Source: Oscillospiraceae bacterium
GTDB taxonomy: Bacteria > Bacillota > Clostridia > Oscillospirales > Oscillospiraceae
NCBI GenBank assembly: GCA_017380435.1
Contig: JAFODZ010000039.1
Coordinates: 1 to 57,136, forward strand
Length of the DNA stretch: 57,136 bases
Reading direction: 5' to 3'
Both the position numbers and the translations under genes were made by a program. Under the pieces are notes generated by a model that saw only the letters and a list, made by a program, of their open reading frames with translations, had not been told where the DNA came from and ran no database searches. Of the stretch, positions 49,197 to 56,450 are shown piece after piece (positions within the stretch are counted from its first letter, which is position 1; every line of letters starts with the position of its first letter).

Positions 49197-49422
49197 GGCC
49201 GTTCTCCATCTGACGCAGCAGCTTCTGAATTTCCGGCGATTGCAGCAAGCTGGACAGGCTCTTTTTTGCCATTTCATAGTCACCGGATTCCACCGCCTTG
49301 CGGGCGGAAGTCATATCATGGGATGTATTGGATTTTAAAAGATTTAAAAGCTCCTTTCCTGCGGGGGTGGCCGCCAGGCGAAGGGCATCATCCATGGAAA
49401 AGGAATTTGGATTTTGGTGCAT
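49189..49422 (-). CDS. Uncharacterised 77-residue helical protein of three-gene operon
   Basis: A small soluble protein, first of the three coupled genes, with AATPAGKELLNLLKS and SGDYEMAKKSLSSLLQSPEI segments and an acidic end (MENGHE). CAGGAGGCGG precedes the ATG. The phrases in this and the next protein (short helices, Gln/Pro linkers) suggest a small protein complex. Function unknown. Confidence 0.75.
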   Translation of the reverse strand: MHQNPNSFSMDDALRLAATPAGKELLNLLKSNTSHDMTSARKAVESGDYEMAKKSLSSLLQSPEIQKLLRQMENGHE

Positions 49423-49453
49423 AAAACCGCCTCCTGTTAAAAAACATAGCTTT

Positions 49454-49482
49454 TTGAAAAAGAATATGATACAATATAGTAT
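49454..49482 (+). promoter_or_regulatory. Candidate promoter of yfcE-like/coaX operon
   Basis: -35 TTGAAA (49454-49459), 17-bp spacer, -10 TAGTAT (49477-49482), 28 bases before the ATG at 49511. Confidence 0.5.
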
Positions 49483-49510
49483 ATGTACAGATAGAACGGT
49501 TGGTGAACCT

Positions 49511-50008
49511 ATGACGATCCTGGTATTATCTGATTCCCACGCGGCGTTGAGCTTTATGCGGCGCTTAGTGGATACAATAAAACCCCAGGCAGTAATTCAC
49601 CTTGGGGACTTCTATGAGGATGCCCAGGCTTTGCAGGAGGATTACAGCCATATCCCGTTTCATATGGTGCCGGGTAACTGTGACCGCTACCGTTGCCCAA
49701 TCAATGCGCTGGAGACCTTGTGCTACCCTGTGTGCGGCGTGAAGCTCTTTATGACCCACGGCCACAATCATCGGGTAAAAGCCGGCATCGGGGCGCTGAC
49801 GGCGGATGCCCGCAGAATGGGCGCAGCCGCAGCACTTTACGGACACACCCATGTGGCCGATGTCCACCGGGAAGAGGACGGTCTGTGGGTCGTCAATCCC
49901 GGAACCTGCGGTCATTTTGGAGGAAGCGCGGCGGTCATCGAAACTGACGGTGAGAAAATTACCGCCTGCCGAATCGTTCGGCAAGCGGATCTGGAGGAAA
50001 TACTATGA
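49511..50008 (+). CDS. YfcE/MJ0936-type metallophosphodiesterase
   Basis: A 165-residue calcineurin-like phosphoesterase. Metal-binding motifs are LVLSDSHAAL, VIHLGDFYED, VPGNCDRY, MTHGHNHRV and LYGHTHVAD. Relatives hydrolyse phosphodiesters; the natural substrate is unknown. ATG 49511 gives the usual N-terminus. It overlaps coaX by 4 bases. Confidence 0.92.
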   Translation: MTILVLSDSHAALSFMRRLVDTIKPQAVIHLGDFYEDAQALQEDYSHIPFHMVPGNCDRYRCPINALETLCYPVCGVKLFMTHGHNHRVKAGIGALTADARRMGAAAALYGHTHVADVHREEDGLWVVNPGTCGHFGGSAAVIETDGEKITACRIVRQADLEEIL

Positions 50009-50778
50009 TATTGGCAATTGATATTGGTAATTCTAATATTGTGATCGGCGGCGTAGAAGATCGCCAGATCGTTTTTGAGGCAAGACTTCGCACCGAGACA
50101 ACCAAAACCTCAGACCAGTATTGCGTGGATCTGAAGATTCTTTTGGATGTGTATAATATTGAGCGGCAGGATATCGAGGGCTGCATCATTGCATCCGTAG
50201 TGCCTCAGGTGCTTAATTCTATGCAGACTGCGGTGAAGAAGCTGACAGGAAAGCAGAGTATGGTAGTCGGTCCCGGCTTGAAAACCGGATTGAATATCCG
50301 CCTGGAAAACCCGGCACAGACCGGCGCGGATCTGGTGGTAGGCTGTGTAGCTGCGCTGAAGGCCTATCAGCCGCCGATGATCATTGTGGATATGGGTACG
50401 GCGACTACCATGGTGGTGCTGGACGAGAGCGGCGCGCTGGTAGGCGGCAGTATCAGTCCCGGCATCAAGATCTCTATGGACGCGCTGACAGACCGTACTG
50501 CGCTCCTTCCCGGATTGCAGTTGGATCAGCCGAAGCGGGTCATTGGCCGCAATACCATCGATTGTATGCGCAGCGGTATTATGCACGGCGCAGCAGCTAT
50601 GCTGGACGGTATGATCGACCGTATGGAGGAGGAGCTTGGCTGCAAGACCACGGTGGTTGCCACCGGCGGCATCTCCCGGTTTGTGCTGCCCCTTTGCAAA
50701 AAGGAGATCATTTATGATAAGGATCTTCTGATCAATGGACTGGTTGCTCTGTATTACGATAATCTTAAGCTAAAGTAA
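50005..50778 (+). CDS. coaX: Type III pantothenate kinase
   Basis: A 257-residue ASKHA-fold kinase, the first enzyme of coenzyme A synthesis. Motifs are AIDIGNSNIVIGG (phosphate 1), TGADLVVGCVAA, VDMGTATTMVVLDE (phosphate 2), GGSISPGIKISMDAL and ATGGISRFV (adenosine). Coupled to the phosphodiesterase gene. Its last 14 bases overlap the end of an antisense small gene (50765-50926). Confidence 0.95.
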   Translation: MILAIDIGNSNIVIGGVEDRQIVFEARLRTETTKTSDQYCVDLKILLDVYNIERQDIEGCIIASVVPQVLNSMQTAVKKLTGKQSMVVGPGLKTGLNIRLENPAQTGADLVVGCVAALKAYQPPMIIVDMGTATTMVVLDESGALVGGSISPGIKISMDALTDRTALLPGLQLDQPKRVIGRNTIDCMRSGIMHGAAAMLDGMIDRMEEELGCKTTVVATGGISRFVLPLCKKEIIYDKDLLINGLVALYYDNLKLK

Positions 50779-50926
50779 TCAGCAAAAGGATCACAGAAGA
50801 AATACCGGCACAACTGGCAATGATCAGCAGATGATCCAGGACTTTGTGAAGGATCTCACGGCGCGTGGCGGCGTTGGGGTAGGGAGCAAAGGGATAATCC
50901 ATTTTGTTGATGGCAGCAGTTTTCAT
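50765..50926 (-). CDS. 53-residue single-helix membrane protein
   Basis: ATG 50926 follows GAAAGGAGGCACAGATT, a strong ribosome site. The product begins MKTAAINKMDYPFAPYPNAA, has a basic RREILHKVLDH segment and a C-terminal hydrophobic helix (about 32-53). Cytoplasm-in topology is likely. The 3' end overlaps coaX tail to tail. I do not recognise a named family; the ribosome site and composition support a real gene. Confidence 0.7.
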   Translation of the reverse strand: MKTAAINKMDYPFAPYPNAATRREILHKVLDHLLIIASCAGISSVILLLITLA

Positions 50927-51006
50927 AATCTGTGCCTCCTTTCTTTTGTTTGCAAGCCTATTGTACGGCAAGTAAAGTCCAATAAAACGGACACAAAAAT
51001 CTCGTC

Positions 51007-51035
51007 TTGCATAATATATAAGATTGTGCTAAAAT
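51007..51035 (+). promoter_or_regulatory. Promoter of the 126-residue membrane protein gene
   Basis: -35 TTGCAT (51007-51012), 17-bp spacer, -10 TAAAAT (51030-51035), 29 bases before the ATG. Confidence 0.6.
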
Positions 51036-51064
51036 ATGACCAGCCTGAAGATGGAGGTGGCCTG

Positions 51065-51445
51065 ATGAAAAAAGAAAAAGCGCTGAAAACATCGGATCAG
51101 CCGAAAAAAGAGAAGCTTCGCGCGGCAGCGAAGGTGGTATATAAATTCCGCAGCCTGTTTATGGCGATTCCTGTGGTTGCCTGTTCCATCAATCTGGCGC
51201 TTGTCAGCGCAGCAAAGCTTCCCTCTAAGCTTATGCTCAGCATCCCGGCTGTGCAGGAGCGGGAATTGGTCTTAAAGCTGGTGGAGATGGATAAAACCAC
51301 AGCGATCTTCGTACCTGTGCTGATCACTGCGGTGTGCTTGCTGTTGATGTTCTGCTCCCGCCGTCAGCTCTTTCCCTGGCTGATCAGCATTTTTTCGCTG
51401 ATTCTTCCGGTGACGCTGATTGTGGCTGGAATGTTTGTTGTGTAA
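51065..51445 (+). CDS. Three-helix membrane protein, uncharacterised
   Basis: A 126-residue protein: a very basic N-terminus (MKKEKALKTSDQPKKEKLRA), one helix at about 33-55, then an exposed segment with VQERELVLKLVEMDKT and two helices at about 80-98 and 104-126. GATGGAGGTGG precedes the ATG. Own promoter and terminator. No family recognised. Confidence 0.7.
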   Translation: MKKEKALKTSDQPKKEKLRAAAKVVYKFRSLFMAIPVVACSINLALVSAAKLPSKLMLSIPAVQERELVLKLVEMDKTTAIFVPVLITAVCLLLMFCSRRQLFPWLISIFSLILPVTLIVAGMFVV

Positions 51446-51451
51446 ACAATA

Positions 51452-51481
51452 CCCCATCCCGGAAATAGGGGTGGGGTTTTC
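51452..51481 (+). terminator. Terminator before mutY
   Basis: CCCCATCCC (51452-51460) pairs with GGGGTGGGG (51468-51476, one wobble), followed by TTTTCC. Confidence 0.7.
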
Positions 51482-51499
51482 CTATAGGAGGTGACCGTT

Positions 51500-52576
51500 T
51501 TGGAAGAAAGAAATATGGATCTGTCTTGCCTCCCGGGGCCGCTTCTGGCGTGGTTTTACGAAAATAAGCGGTCCTTGCCCTGGCGGCAGGACAAAGACCC
51601 GTACCATATTTGGTTATCTGAGGTGATGCTGCAGCAGACCCGTGTGGAGGCGGTAAAGGGGTACTATGTCCGGTTTTTGGAAAAGTATCCTACCATAGAA
51701 GCCTTGGCCCAGGCAGAGGACGAACCGTTGGCAAAGCTGTGGGAGGGACTGGGTTACTATAGCCGGATGCGGAATCTGAAAAAGGCGGCCCAGGTGATCT
51801 GCCGGGAGTTTGGCGGTCAGTTTCCCCAGTCCTATGAGGATGTGCGAAAACTGCCCGGGGTTGGCGATTATACGGCCGGTGCGATTTGCTCCATTGCCTT
51901 TGACCAGAAAACACCGGCGGTGGATGGGAATGTGCTGCGGGTTTTTAGCCGCCTGACGAACGATGCTACGCCCATTGATTCTCCCGGGATGAAGAAGAAA
52001 ACTGCCCAGTTTTTGCAAAGCATTTATCCGGAACAGGCTGGCGACTTTACCCAGGCGCTGATGGAATTGGGAGCAACCCTCTGCGGGCCAAACCGAAAGC
52101 CGGACTGCCAAAGCTGCCCTTGCGCCGGATTTTGCGCAGCTTTTGCCCATAATACTGCCCAGGAGCTTCCGGTGAAGTCCCCGAAAAAGTCCCGCAGGGA
52201 AGAAGATCTGACGGTGTTTCTTCTGTACTGCGACGGCTGTTATGCTCTGGAAAAAAGAGAAAAAACCGGTCTGCTTGCCGGTATGTGGCAATTTCCTAAC
52301 GCACCGGGACATCTGTCACCCCAGCAGGCGGTAAAATACCTGACCCAGCGGGGATACCTGGTAAAAGAGATTCTTCGACAAGTGGAGAAAAAGCATATTT
52401 TTACCCATATTCAGTGGAATATGCGGGGGTTTTATATTTGCCTGGAAGAAAAAACAGATTCTTTCCTGTGGCATACCCAAGAAGAGATTGAACAGCAGAT
52501 TTCTCTGCCTACTGCATTTCGGCAGTTTTGGCTGGAACGGGATATCTTTGCCGGAGAGTTTTGCGATACGCCTTGA
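51500..52576 (+). CDS. mutY: Adenine DNA glycosylase
   Basis: A 358-residue base-excision repair enzyme that removes A opposite 8-oxoguanine. Motifs are PWRQDKDPYHIWLSEVMLQQ, the helix-hairpin-helix LPGVGDYTAGAICSIAF with catalytic Asp in VDGNVLRVFSRL, and a 4Fe-4S cluster CGPNRKPDCQSCPCAGFC. The C-terminal NUDIX-like domain (about 230-350) recognises 8-oxoG. I place the start at TTG 51500, 8 bases after AGGAGG; GTG 51491 overlaps that site and ATG 51515 has no good site. Confidence 0.92.
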   Translation: MEERNMDLSCLPGPLLAWFYENKRSLPWRQDKDPYHIWLSEVMLQQTRVEAVKGYYVRFLEKYPTIEALAQAEDEPLAKLWEGLGYYSRMRNLKKAAQVICREFGGQFPQSYEDVRKLPGVGDYTAGAICSIAFDQKTPAVDGNVLRVFSRLTNDATPIDSPGMKKKTAQFLQSIYPEQAGDFTQALMELGATLCGPNRKPDCQSCPCAGFCAAFAHNTAQELPVKSPKKSRREEDLTVFLLYCDGCYALEKREKTGLLAGMWQFPNAPGHLSPQQAVKYLTQRGYLVKEILRQVEKKHIFTHIQWNMRGFYICLEEKTDSFLWHTQEEIEQQISLPTAFRQFWLERDIFAGEFCDTP

Positions 52577-52601
52577 CAAAAACAAGCCGGGTTGATATGA
52601 T
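52573..52601 (+). promoter_or_regulatory. Strong sigma-A promoter of the S26-like peptidase gene
   Basis: Perfect -35 TTGACA (52573-52578), 17-bp spacer, -10 TATGAT (52596-52601). The -35 overlaps the last codons of mutY. Confidence 0.75.
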
Positions 52602-52631
52602 GTAATAAACTATGAACGAAGGAAAAGATCA

Positions 52632-53123
52632 ATGAGCCGGAAGAAGGAAACTATAGTATATGAAAAACTCACCCTGGAACAATGGCGTGAGTTGACTGCA
52701 CAGGATCCGGAAATGCCCGTGAATTCATCTACCAGCGGTATCAGTATGTTTCCGCTCCTGCGGTCCAAGGGGGACTCTGTGAGGCTTATACCCTACCGCA
52801 GAGAGATGAAAATTGGTGATATTATTATGTTCATCCGTTCCGATGGGAGGGAGATCGTCCACCGGCTGTGCTGGATCGGCGAGGATACGGTGCAAACCAT
52901 CGGCGATAATTGTGACCGCCGTGACGCGATCATTCCCCGCTCCAGCGTGGTTGGCCTGGTGACCCATGTGTGCAACCGCGGTCATCTCATCCATGTGGAT
53001 AGTGGCTTCTGGGTGTTTTACGGCAAGTTTATGATGTGGTCCAATCCATTCCGGATGTTCATCCGCAATAAGCTGTACCGTCCATTGCGCCGTCTGGCAA
53101 GAAGAATCATCAAAGGAAAATAA
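52632..53123 (+). CDS. S24/S26-type serine peptidase-like protein without N-terminal membrane helix
   Basis: A 163-residue protein. TSGISMFPLL (Ser38) is the catalytic Ser box of signal peptidase I, and GREIVHRL supplies His77, the Ser/His arrangement of archaeal and ER-type signal peptidases; no Lys follows the expected box. TIGDNCDRRDAIIP and VGLVTHV match the later conserved boxes. There is no N-terminal membrane helix; residues 120-135 are mildly hydrophobic and the C-terminus is very basic (RPLRRLARRIIKGK). In Firmicutes such orphan S26-like proteins are often near modified-peptide loci, but none is seen here. Strong promoter and terminator; monocistronic. Confidence 0.78.
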   Translation: MSRKKETIVYEKLTLEQWRELTAQDPEMPVNSSTSGISMFPLLRSKGDSVRLIPYRREMKIGDIIMFIRSDGREIVHRLCWIGEDTVQTIGDNCDRRDAIIPRSSVVGLVTHVCNRGHLIHVDSGFWVFYGKFMMWSNPFRMFIRNKLYRPLRRLARRIIKGK

Positions 53124-53157
53124 AAAACAGGTGTGCCGCGGCACACCTGTTTTTTTA
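53123..53157. terminator. Bidirectional terminator between peptidase gene and spoIIID
   Basis: Stem AACAGGTGTGCC / GGCACACCTGTT, nearly loop-less at its GC tip, flanked by A6 and T6 runs. Confidence 0.88.
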
Positions 53158-53406
53158 TTTGCACTTGCGGTATTTTTCCCGGGTGGCCATACCGCCCCGG
53201 ATGTGCCGCTGCGCCTTATTCAGATCCAGAACAGACCGAACCTGCCGGTATAGACCCTTGTTGCATTGGGGGAGTCTCTGGGAAAGATCTTTGTGTACCG
53301 TGGATTTTGAGATGCCGAAATGCTTCGCGGCAGAGCGTACGGTGGCACCGTTTTCTATTATGTAGGCGGCCAGGTCACAGGCGCGCTGCTCAATTGTACC
53401 ATCCAT
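53155..53406 (-). CDS. spoIIID: Sporulation transcription factor SpoIIID
   Basis: An 83-residue DNA-binding protein of the mother cell. The helix-turn-helix is RSAAKHFGISKSTVHKDLSQ (about 26-45) and the basic tail NKAQRHIRGGMATREKYRK is the second DNA-contact helix of SpoIIID. ATG 53406 follows GGGAGGGG. A sigma-E-like promoter lies upstream, as expected from Bacillus, where spoIIID is a sigma-E gene. It marks the organism as an endospore former. Confidence 0.95.
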   Translation of the reverse strand: MDGTIEQRACDLAAYIIENGATVRSAAKHFGISKSTVHKDLSQRLPQCNKGLYRQVRSVLDLNKAQRHIRGGMATREKYRKCK

Positions 53407-53440
53407 AAGTTCCCCTCCCTGTTTCTGTCTTGCTAAAATC

Positions 53441-53469
53441 AATCTATGATAGGATCGTGGCGCATATGC
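53441..53469 (-). promoter_or_regulatory. Candidate sigma-E promoter of spoIIID
   Basis: Minus strand: -35 GCATATG (53469-53463), 14-bp spacer, -10 CATAGATT (53448-53441), against the sigma-E consensus KMATATT-14/15-CATACAMT. The predicted start gives a ~28-base leader before the ATG. Confidence 0.55.
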
Positions 53470-53522
53470 GCCGGGATGGATTGAAAAAAACAGACATTTT
53501 CCTAAAAACTTATGAAATGCAC

Positions 53523-53551
53523 TTGTTTTGTTTAAAAAAATTTCATATAAT
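53523..53551 (+). promoter_or_regulatory. Sigma-A promoter of the AI-2E-family gene
   Basis: -35 TTGTTT (53523-53528), 17-bp spacer, perfect -10 TATAAT (53546-53551), 28 bases before the ATG. Confidence 0.65.
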
Positions 53552-53579
53552 TCAGATATAGTAATTGGGAGGTGAGTCT

Positions 53580-54797
53580 ATGGAATTAAAGTTTGATAAG
53601 AAAATGATCCGCAGAATCCTCGTTGGCGTTTTGGGAATCATTGTTGCTTACTGGCTTCTCCATGAGCCTGAACGGGCAAAATCCATTGCCAATTCGGTGG
53701 TCAGTGTGCTGGCTCCGTTTGTGATCGGCGGTGTGATAGCGTTTATTCTGAATGTTCCTATGCGTGCCATCGAAGGAAAACTGCAATGGATCAAAAAGAA
53801 CTTTCTTCGCCGTCTGGTGGCGCTGGTGCTGACCCTCCTGTGCGCGGTGCTGATTTTGGCGCTGGTCGTTATTTTGCTCATTCCGGAGTTGGTGGAATCC
53901 ATTAAATCTTTGGGACCGAGACTTGAGTCGGCGTATTACTCTGTCAGCACATATATCAAGCATATGCTGGAGAAGTATCCGGAGATAAATGAACAGGTTT
54001 CCCAGTACTTGGATATTAAGAATTATGATGTTTCGGCATTGATTAAGCAGGCGATCGAAGCAATCGGCAGCGGCCTTGGATTCTTGGTGCCCCAGGCGTT
54101 CAACGCTGTCAGCACTGTGGTCGGCGGATTGATCAGCGGTTTTATTTCTGTTGCGTTTGCGTTTTATACCCTGTTCCAAAAGGAGACCCTTGCCCGCCAG
54201 GGCCGCAAGGTTTTGTATGCACTGCTGCGGGAGAATCATGCAGATTATATTGTCAAGACATTGCGTCTTACCAATACCACATTTTCCAACTTCCTGTCCG
54301 GTCAGTGCGTGGAAGTGTGCATTTTGGGAACGATGTTTGCGATCTCTATGAGCATTTTCCGTATGCCCTATGTACCGCTGATCAGCGTGCTGGTGGCAGT
54401 CACTGCCTTTATCCCCTATGTGGGTTCATGGACAGGCTGCATCGTAGGTGCATTCCTGATTTTGGTATCCAATCCGCTGCAGGCTGTGTGGTTTGTGGTT
54501 ATGTTCCTAATTTTGCAGGGCATTGAAAACAATATTATTTATCCCCGGGTGGTGGGCAATTCTGTGGGCCTTTCCGGTATGTGGGTGCTGATCGCCATCA
54601 GTATTGGCGGCGAGCTGCTGGGTATTGTTGGTATGTTCCTGATGGTACCGGCTACTTCTGTGCTGTATGTGCTGGTGCAGGATGCCATCCATAAATGCCT
54701 TGGCAAGAAAGAAATTTCGGAGGAAAAGCTGCAAGCGCAGCCTCCGCAGATCATCTCCACCAGAAAACGGATGGAGAAGAAAAAGAAAGAAAAATAA
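53580..54797 (+). CDS. AI-2E family (UPF0118) membrane transporter
   Basis: A 405-residue protein with about eight membrane helices: helices at ~12-30 and ~35-60, an extended soluble segment (~90-155) with KSLGPRLESAYYSV, then helices from ~160. ISVAFAFYTLFQKE and the C-terminal VPLISVLVAVTAFIPYVGSW and VVGNSVGLSGMWVL segments are typical of the AI-2E/PerM family. Members export or exchange varied small molecules; AI-2 export holds only for E. coli TqsA. GGGAGGTGAG precedes ATG 53580. Confidence 0.9.
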   Translation: MELKFDKKMIRRILVGVLGIIVAYWLLHEPERAKSIANSVVSVLAPFVIGGVIAFILNVPMRAIEGKLQWIKKNFLRRLVALVLTLLCAVLILALVVILLIPELVESIKSLGPRLESAYYSVSTYIKHMLEKYPEINEQVSQYLDIKNYDVSALIKQAIEAIGSGLGFLVPQAFNAVSTVVGGLISGFISVAFAFYTLFQKETLARQGRKVLYALLRENHADYIVKTLRLTNTTFSNFLSGQCVEVCILGTMFAISMSIFRMPYVPLISVLVAVTAFIPYVGSWTGCIVGAFLILVSNPLQAVWFVVMFLILQGIENNIIYPRVVGNSVGLSGMWVLIAISIGGELLGIVGMFLMVPATSVLYVLVQDAIHKCLGKKEISEEKLQAQPPQIISTRKRMEKKKKEK

Positions 54798-54802
54798 GAA
54801 AG

Positions 54803-54836
54803 TGGTCATCACCGCTGAGGTGATGACCATTTTTTA
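54803..54836. terminator. Terminator after the AI-2E-family gene
   Basis: 11-bp stem TGGTCATCACC (54803-54813) / GGTGATGACCA (54819-54829) followed by TTTTTTA. The stop of the antisense 51-residue gene lies in the T run. Confidence 0.85.
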
Positions 54837-54989
54837 TAGGGCGGAAAATTCATAATTTTCAAATTTCAGCCTATCGCCCACATCTGCGCCAAAGGGTAAA
54901 AGGGCAAGGGCAACCTCGGAAACGATTCCGGTGTCCGCATATTTGATGTAGGCGTAATCGCCCCGGATATCCACGATCGTGCAAAGCAT
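54834..54989 (-). CDS. 51-residue small beta-barrel-like protein (DUF3006/HypC-like)
   Basis: ATG 54989 follows AAAGGAGTTTACT. The product begins MLCTIVDIRGDYAYIKYADT and contains VSEVALALLPFGADVGDRL. The alternation of short beta strands and the LLP-x-x-A-x-V-G-D segment resembles DUF3006 and HypC-type small barrels; the HypC start (M-C-L) is not exact, and no hydrogenase gene is nearby. I assign no function. It lies 11 bases downstream of the start-proximal end of the VanX-like gene, probably on one transcript with it. Confidence 0.6.
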   Translation of the reverse strand: MLCTIVDIRGDYAYIKYADTGIVSEVALALLPFGADVGDRLKFENYEFSAL

Positions 54990-55000
54990 AGTAAACTCCT

Positions 55001-55765
55001 TTATGACGGCTCTGCCGGATTAAATACTTCTTCTACCGGGTATTTTTGATTGTCGGTGTAGTGCCACCACTCGCCCCAATAGCCCCAAAAACCGCAGCTG
55101 ACCATAATGTCTTCCAAGTATTGGGAGTTGTGGGCCGCATCGGGGGAGCAATCGTCGTAAACTCTGTCTGCCATAGGGGTCGTGTTGTCAAATTCTGTGG
55201 GCATCAGAACCTCGTTGCCGTCGGCATAAACAATGGTCAGATCGATGGTGTTGCCCCGGCTGTGGTTGCTGTATTCCACATAGGGGTTGGCAACATACCG
55301 GGCATCCGGACAGGCCTCCCACAAACGGAATTGGGCGTAGGTGGGGCGAAAACCGTCCCAAATTTTTAAGCGGTATCCGTCCTCTTTCAGCCTTTCCTGA
55401 ACCAACACTAACTTTTTTACCGTTCCGTACCGAAGCCAGACATCCTCAAAATCATAAATTACTTTGCCTGTGTGATTGTTTTCTGTGGAATACCGCAGAT
55501 CAATCACTACATCGGGGATATAGTCAATGACTTTGACAAAATCAGCATCCTCCGGCTCCGGCAATGGTTCCGTTTCCGGTTCGGTTTCTGGTTCCGTTTC
55601 CGGCTCAGTTGCAGGCTCAGTTGCAGGCTCCGTGGGCGCATCTGTCACTTCCGGCTCGGTTATGACCTCCGTCGGCTCCGGTGTGGTAATCTCCGGCGGC
55701 ACAGAAACACATCCCGCCAACAACACGGCGATCAGTAGAAAGACAATAAAGCTTCTTATTTTCAT
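55001..55765 (-). CDS. VanX/D-Ala-D-Ala dipeptidase-family lipoprotein
   Basis: A 254-residue exported protein. A lipobox LLAGC (Cys19) is followed by a Thr/Glu/Pro repeat linker (about 28-72; units of TEPE/TEPA) and an M15 peptidase domain with IDLRYSTENNHTG, IWDGFRPTYAQ, the metal site HSRGNTIDLT (His and Asp) and GEWWHY (catalytic Glu, ligand His). It probably trims peptidoglycan D-Ala ends outside the membrane. VanX itself is cytosolic; this secreted form without vanH/vanA is more like a wall housekeeping dipeptidase or carboxypeptidase. ATG 55765 follows GAGGTCG. Confidence 0.85.
   Translation of the reverse strand: MKIRSFIVFLLIAVLLAGCVSVPPEITTPEPTEVITEPEVTDAPTEPATEPATEPETEPETEPETEPLPEPEDADFVKVIDYIPDVVIDLRYSTENNHTGKVIYDFEDVWLRYGTVKKLVLVQERLKEDGYRLKIWDGFRPTYAQFRLWEACPDARYVANPYVEYSNHSRGNTIDLTIVYADGNEVLMPTEFDNTTPMADRVYDDCSPDAAHNSQYLEDIMVSCGFWGYWGEWWHYTDNQKYPVEEVFNPAEPS
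55555..55640. repeat. Tandem 6/12-bp repeats encoding the TEP linker
   Basis: The stretch repeats GGTTCCGTTTCC and GGCTCAGTTGCA-like 12-bp units about seven times. It lies within the VanX-like lipoprotein gene and encodes TEPE/TEPA units; the repeat number may vary between strains by slippage. Confidence 0.7.
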
Positions 55766-55815
55766 AAATATCGACCTCGACCTAATCAATGGATCTGCAC
55801 TTGTATTGCGTTGGT

Positions 55816-56349
55816 TTAGCATAAAGAATCACTTTTTTTGGATAATTTCTCCTGTAGTTGTTCGTAAAACCAGCTTAGACCCCAATAGTCATCCTGCGCA
55901 TATTGCAGTTGCATACCGTTTCGAAGTGTAATGACCAAAAATCTGTTATATGTGCTTATTGAATACTCGAAATTAACAGATGAAATATCAGACATGGGGA
56001 ATTTTTTGGTATGTATCAATTCTTTTATGGTAATACCGTCAGCGTCAATTGTAAGTTCAGTTTTATATTTCAGGTATGCAAAAGCACCAATCATAAGAGA
56101 AAATGCGAACATAGCAAACAGCATTGATGGGGCGTTGAGCATGGAATTACCAATGGCAATTCCCCAAAAAGGAATCAAAAGGCAGCAAAAATAGACAGCA
56201 CCAAATTTGTTACCAATAACTTTTCCGGTAACAGAGGTATCCTTGCTCTGTAAGTATGCTGCGATTTTTATGCGGAGAAAATATTTTAATGCTAAGATAA
56301 TAAAAAATAATATGAAGGATGCGTATATCAGATATTTACCCAATGCCAT
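55816..56349 (-). CDS. Membrane protein with PH-like domain, uncharacterised
   Basis: A 177-residue protein: an N-terminal helix (about 5-24), two central helices (about 53-70 and 74-92) and a C-terminal soluble part with ELTIDADGITIKE, FPMSDISSVNFEY and FLVITLRNGMQLQY, which looks like a bacterial PH-like fold. The coding sequence is visibly richer in A and T than its neighbours (many ATA, AAA, TTT codons), which suggests more recent acquisition or relaxed selection. No family name is certain. Confidence 0.65.
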   Translation of the reverse strand: MALGKYLIYASFILFFIILALKYFLRIKIAAYLQSKDTSVTGKVIGNKFGAVYFCCLLIPFWGIAIGNSMLNAPSMLFAMFAFSLMIGAFAYLKYKTELTIDADGITIKELIHTKKFPMSDISSVNFEYSISTYNRFLVITLRNGMQLQYAQDDYWGLSWFYEQLQEKLSKKSDSLC

Positions 56350-56404
56350 CAGATCACCTTATTTGATATGTAATGATTTGATTATACATATAAAATTATC
56401 GAAA

Positions 56405-56436
56405 AGCAATACCCGCCCTGCATACGCAGGGCGGGT
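56405..56436 (-). terminator. Terminator of the pyruvate:ferredoxin oxidoreductase gene
   Basis: Perfect 11-bp stem ACCCGCCCTGC / GCAGGGCGGGT (56436-56411) followed on the minus strand by ATTGCTTTT, 14 bases after the stop. Confidence 0.8.
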
Positions 56437-56450
56437 TGTTGTGTTAAGGA

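Noticed and set aside
55001..55765. Vancomycin-resistance vanX
   Set aside because: No vanH, vanA-type ligase or vanRS is adjacent, and the protein is an exported lipoprotein, unlike cytosolic VanX.
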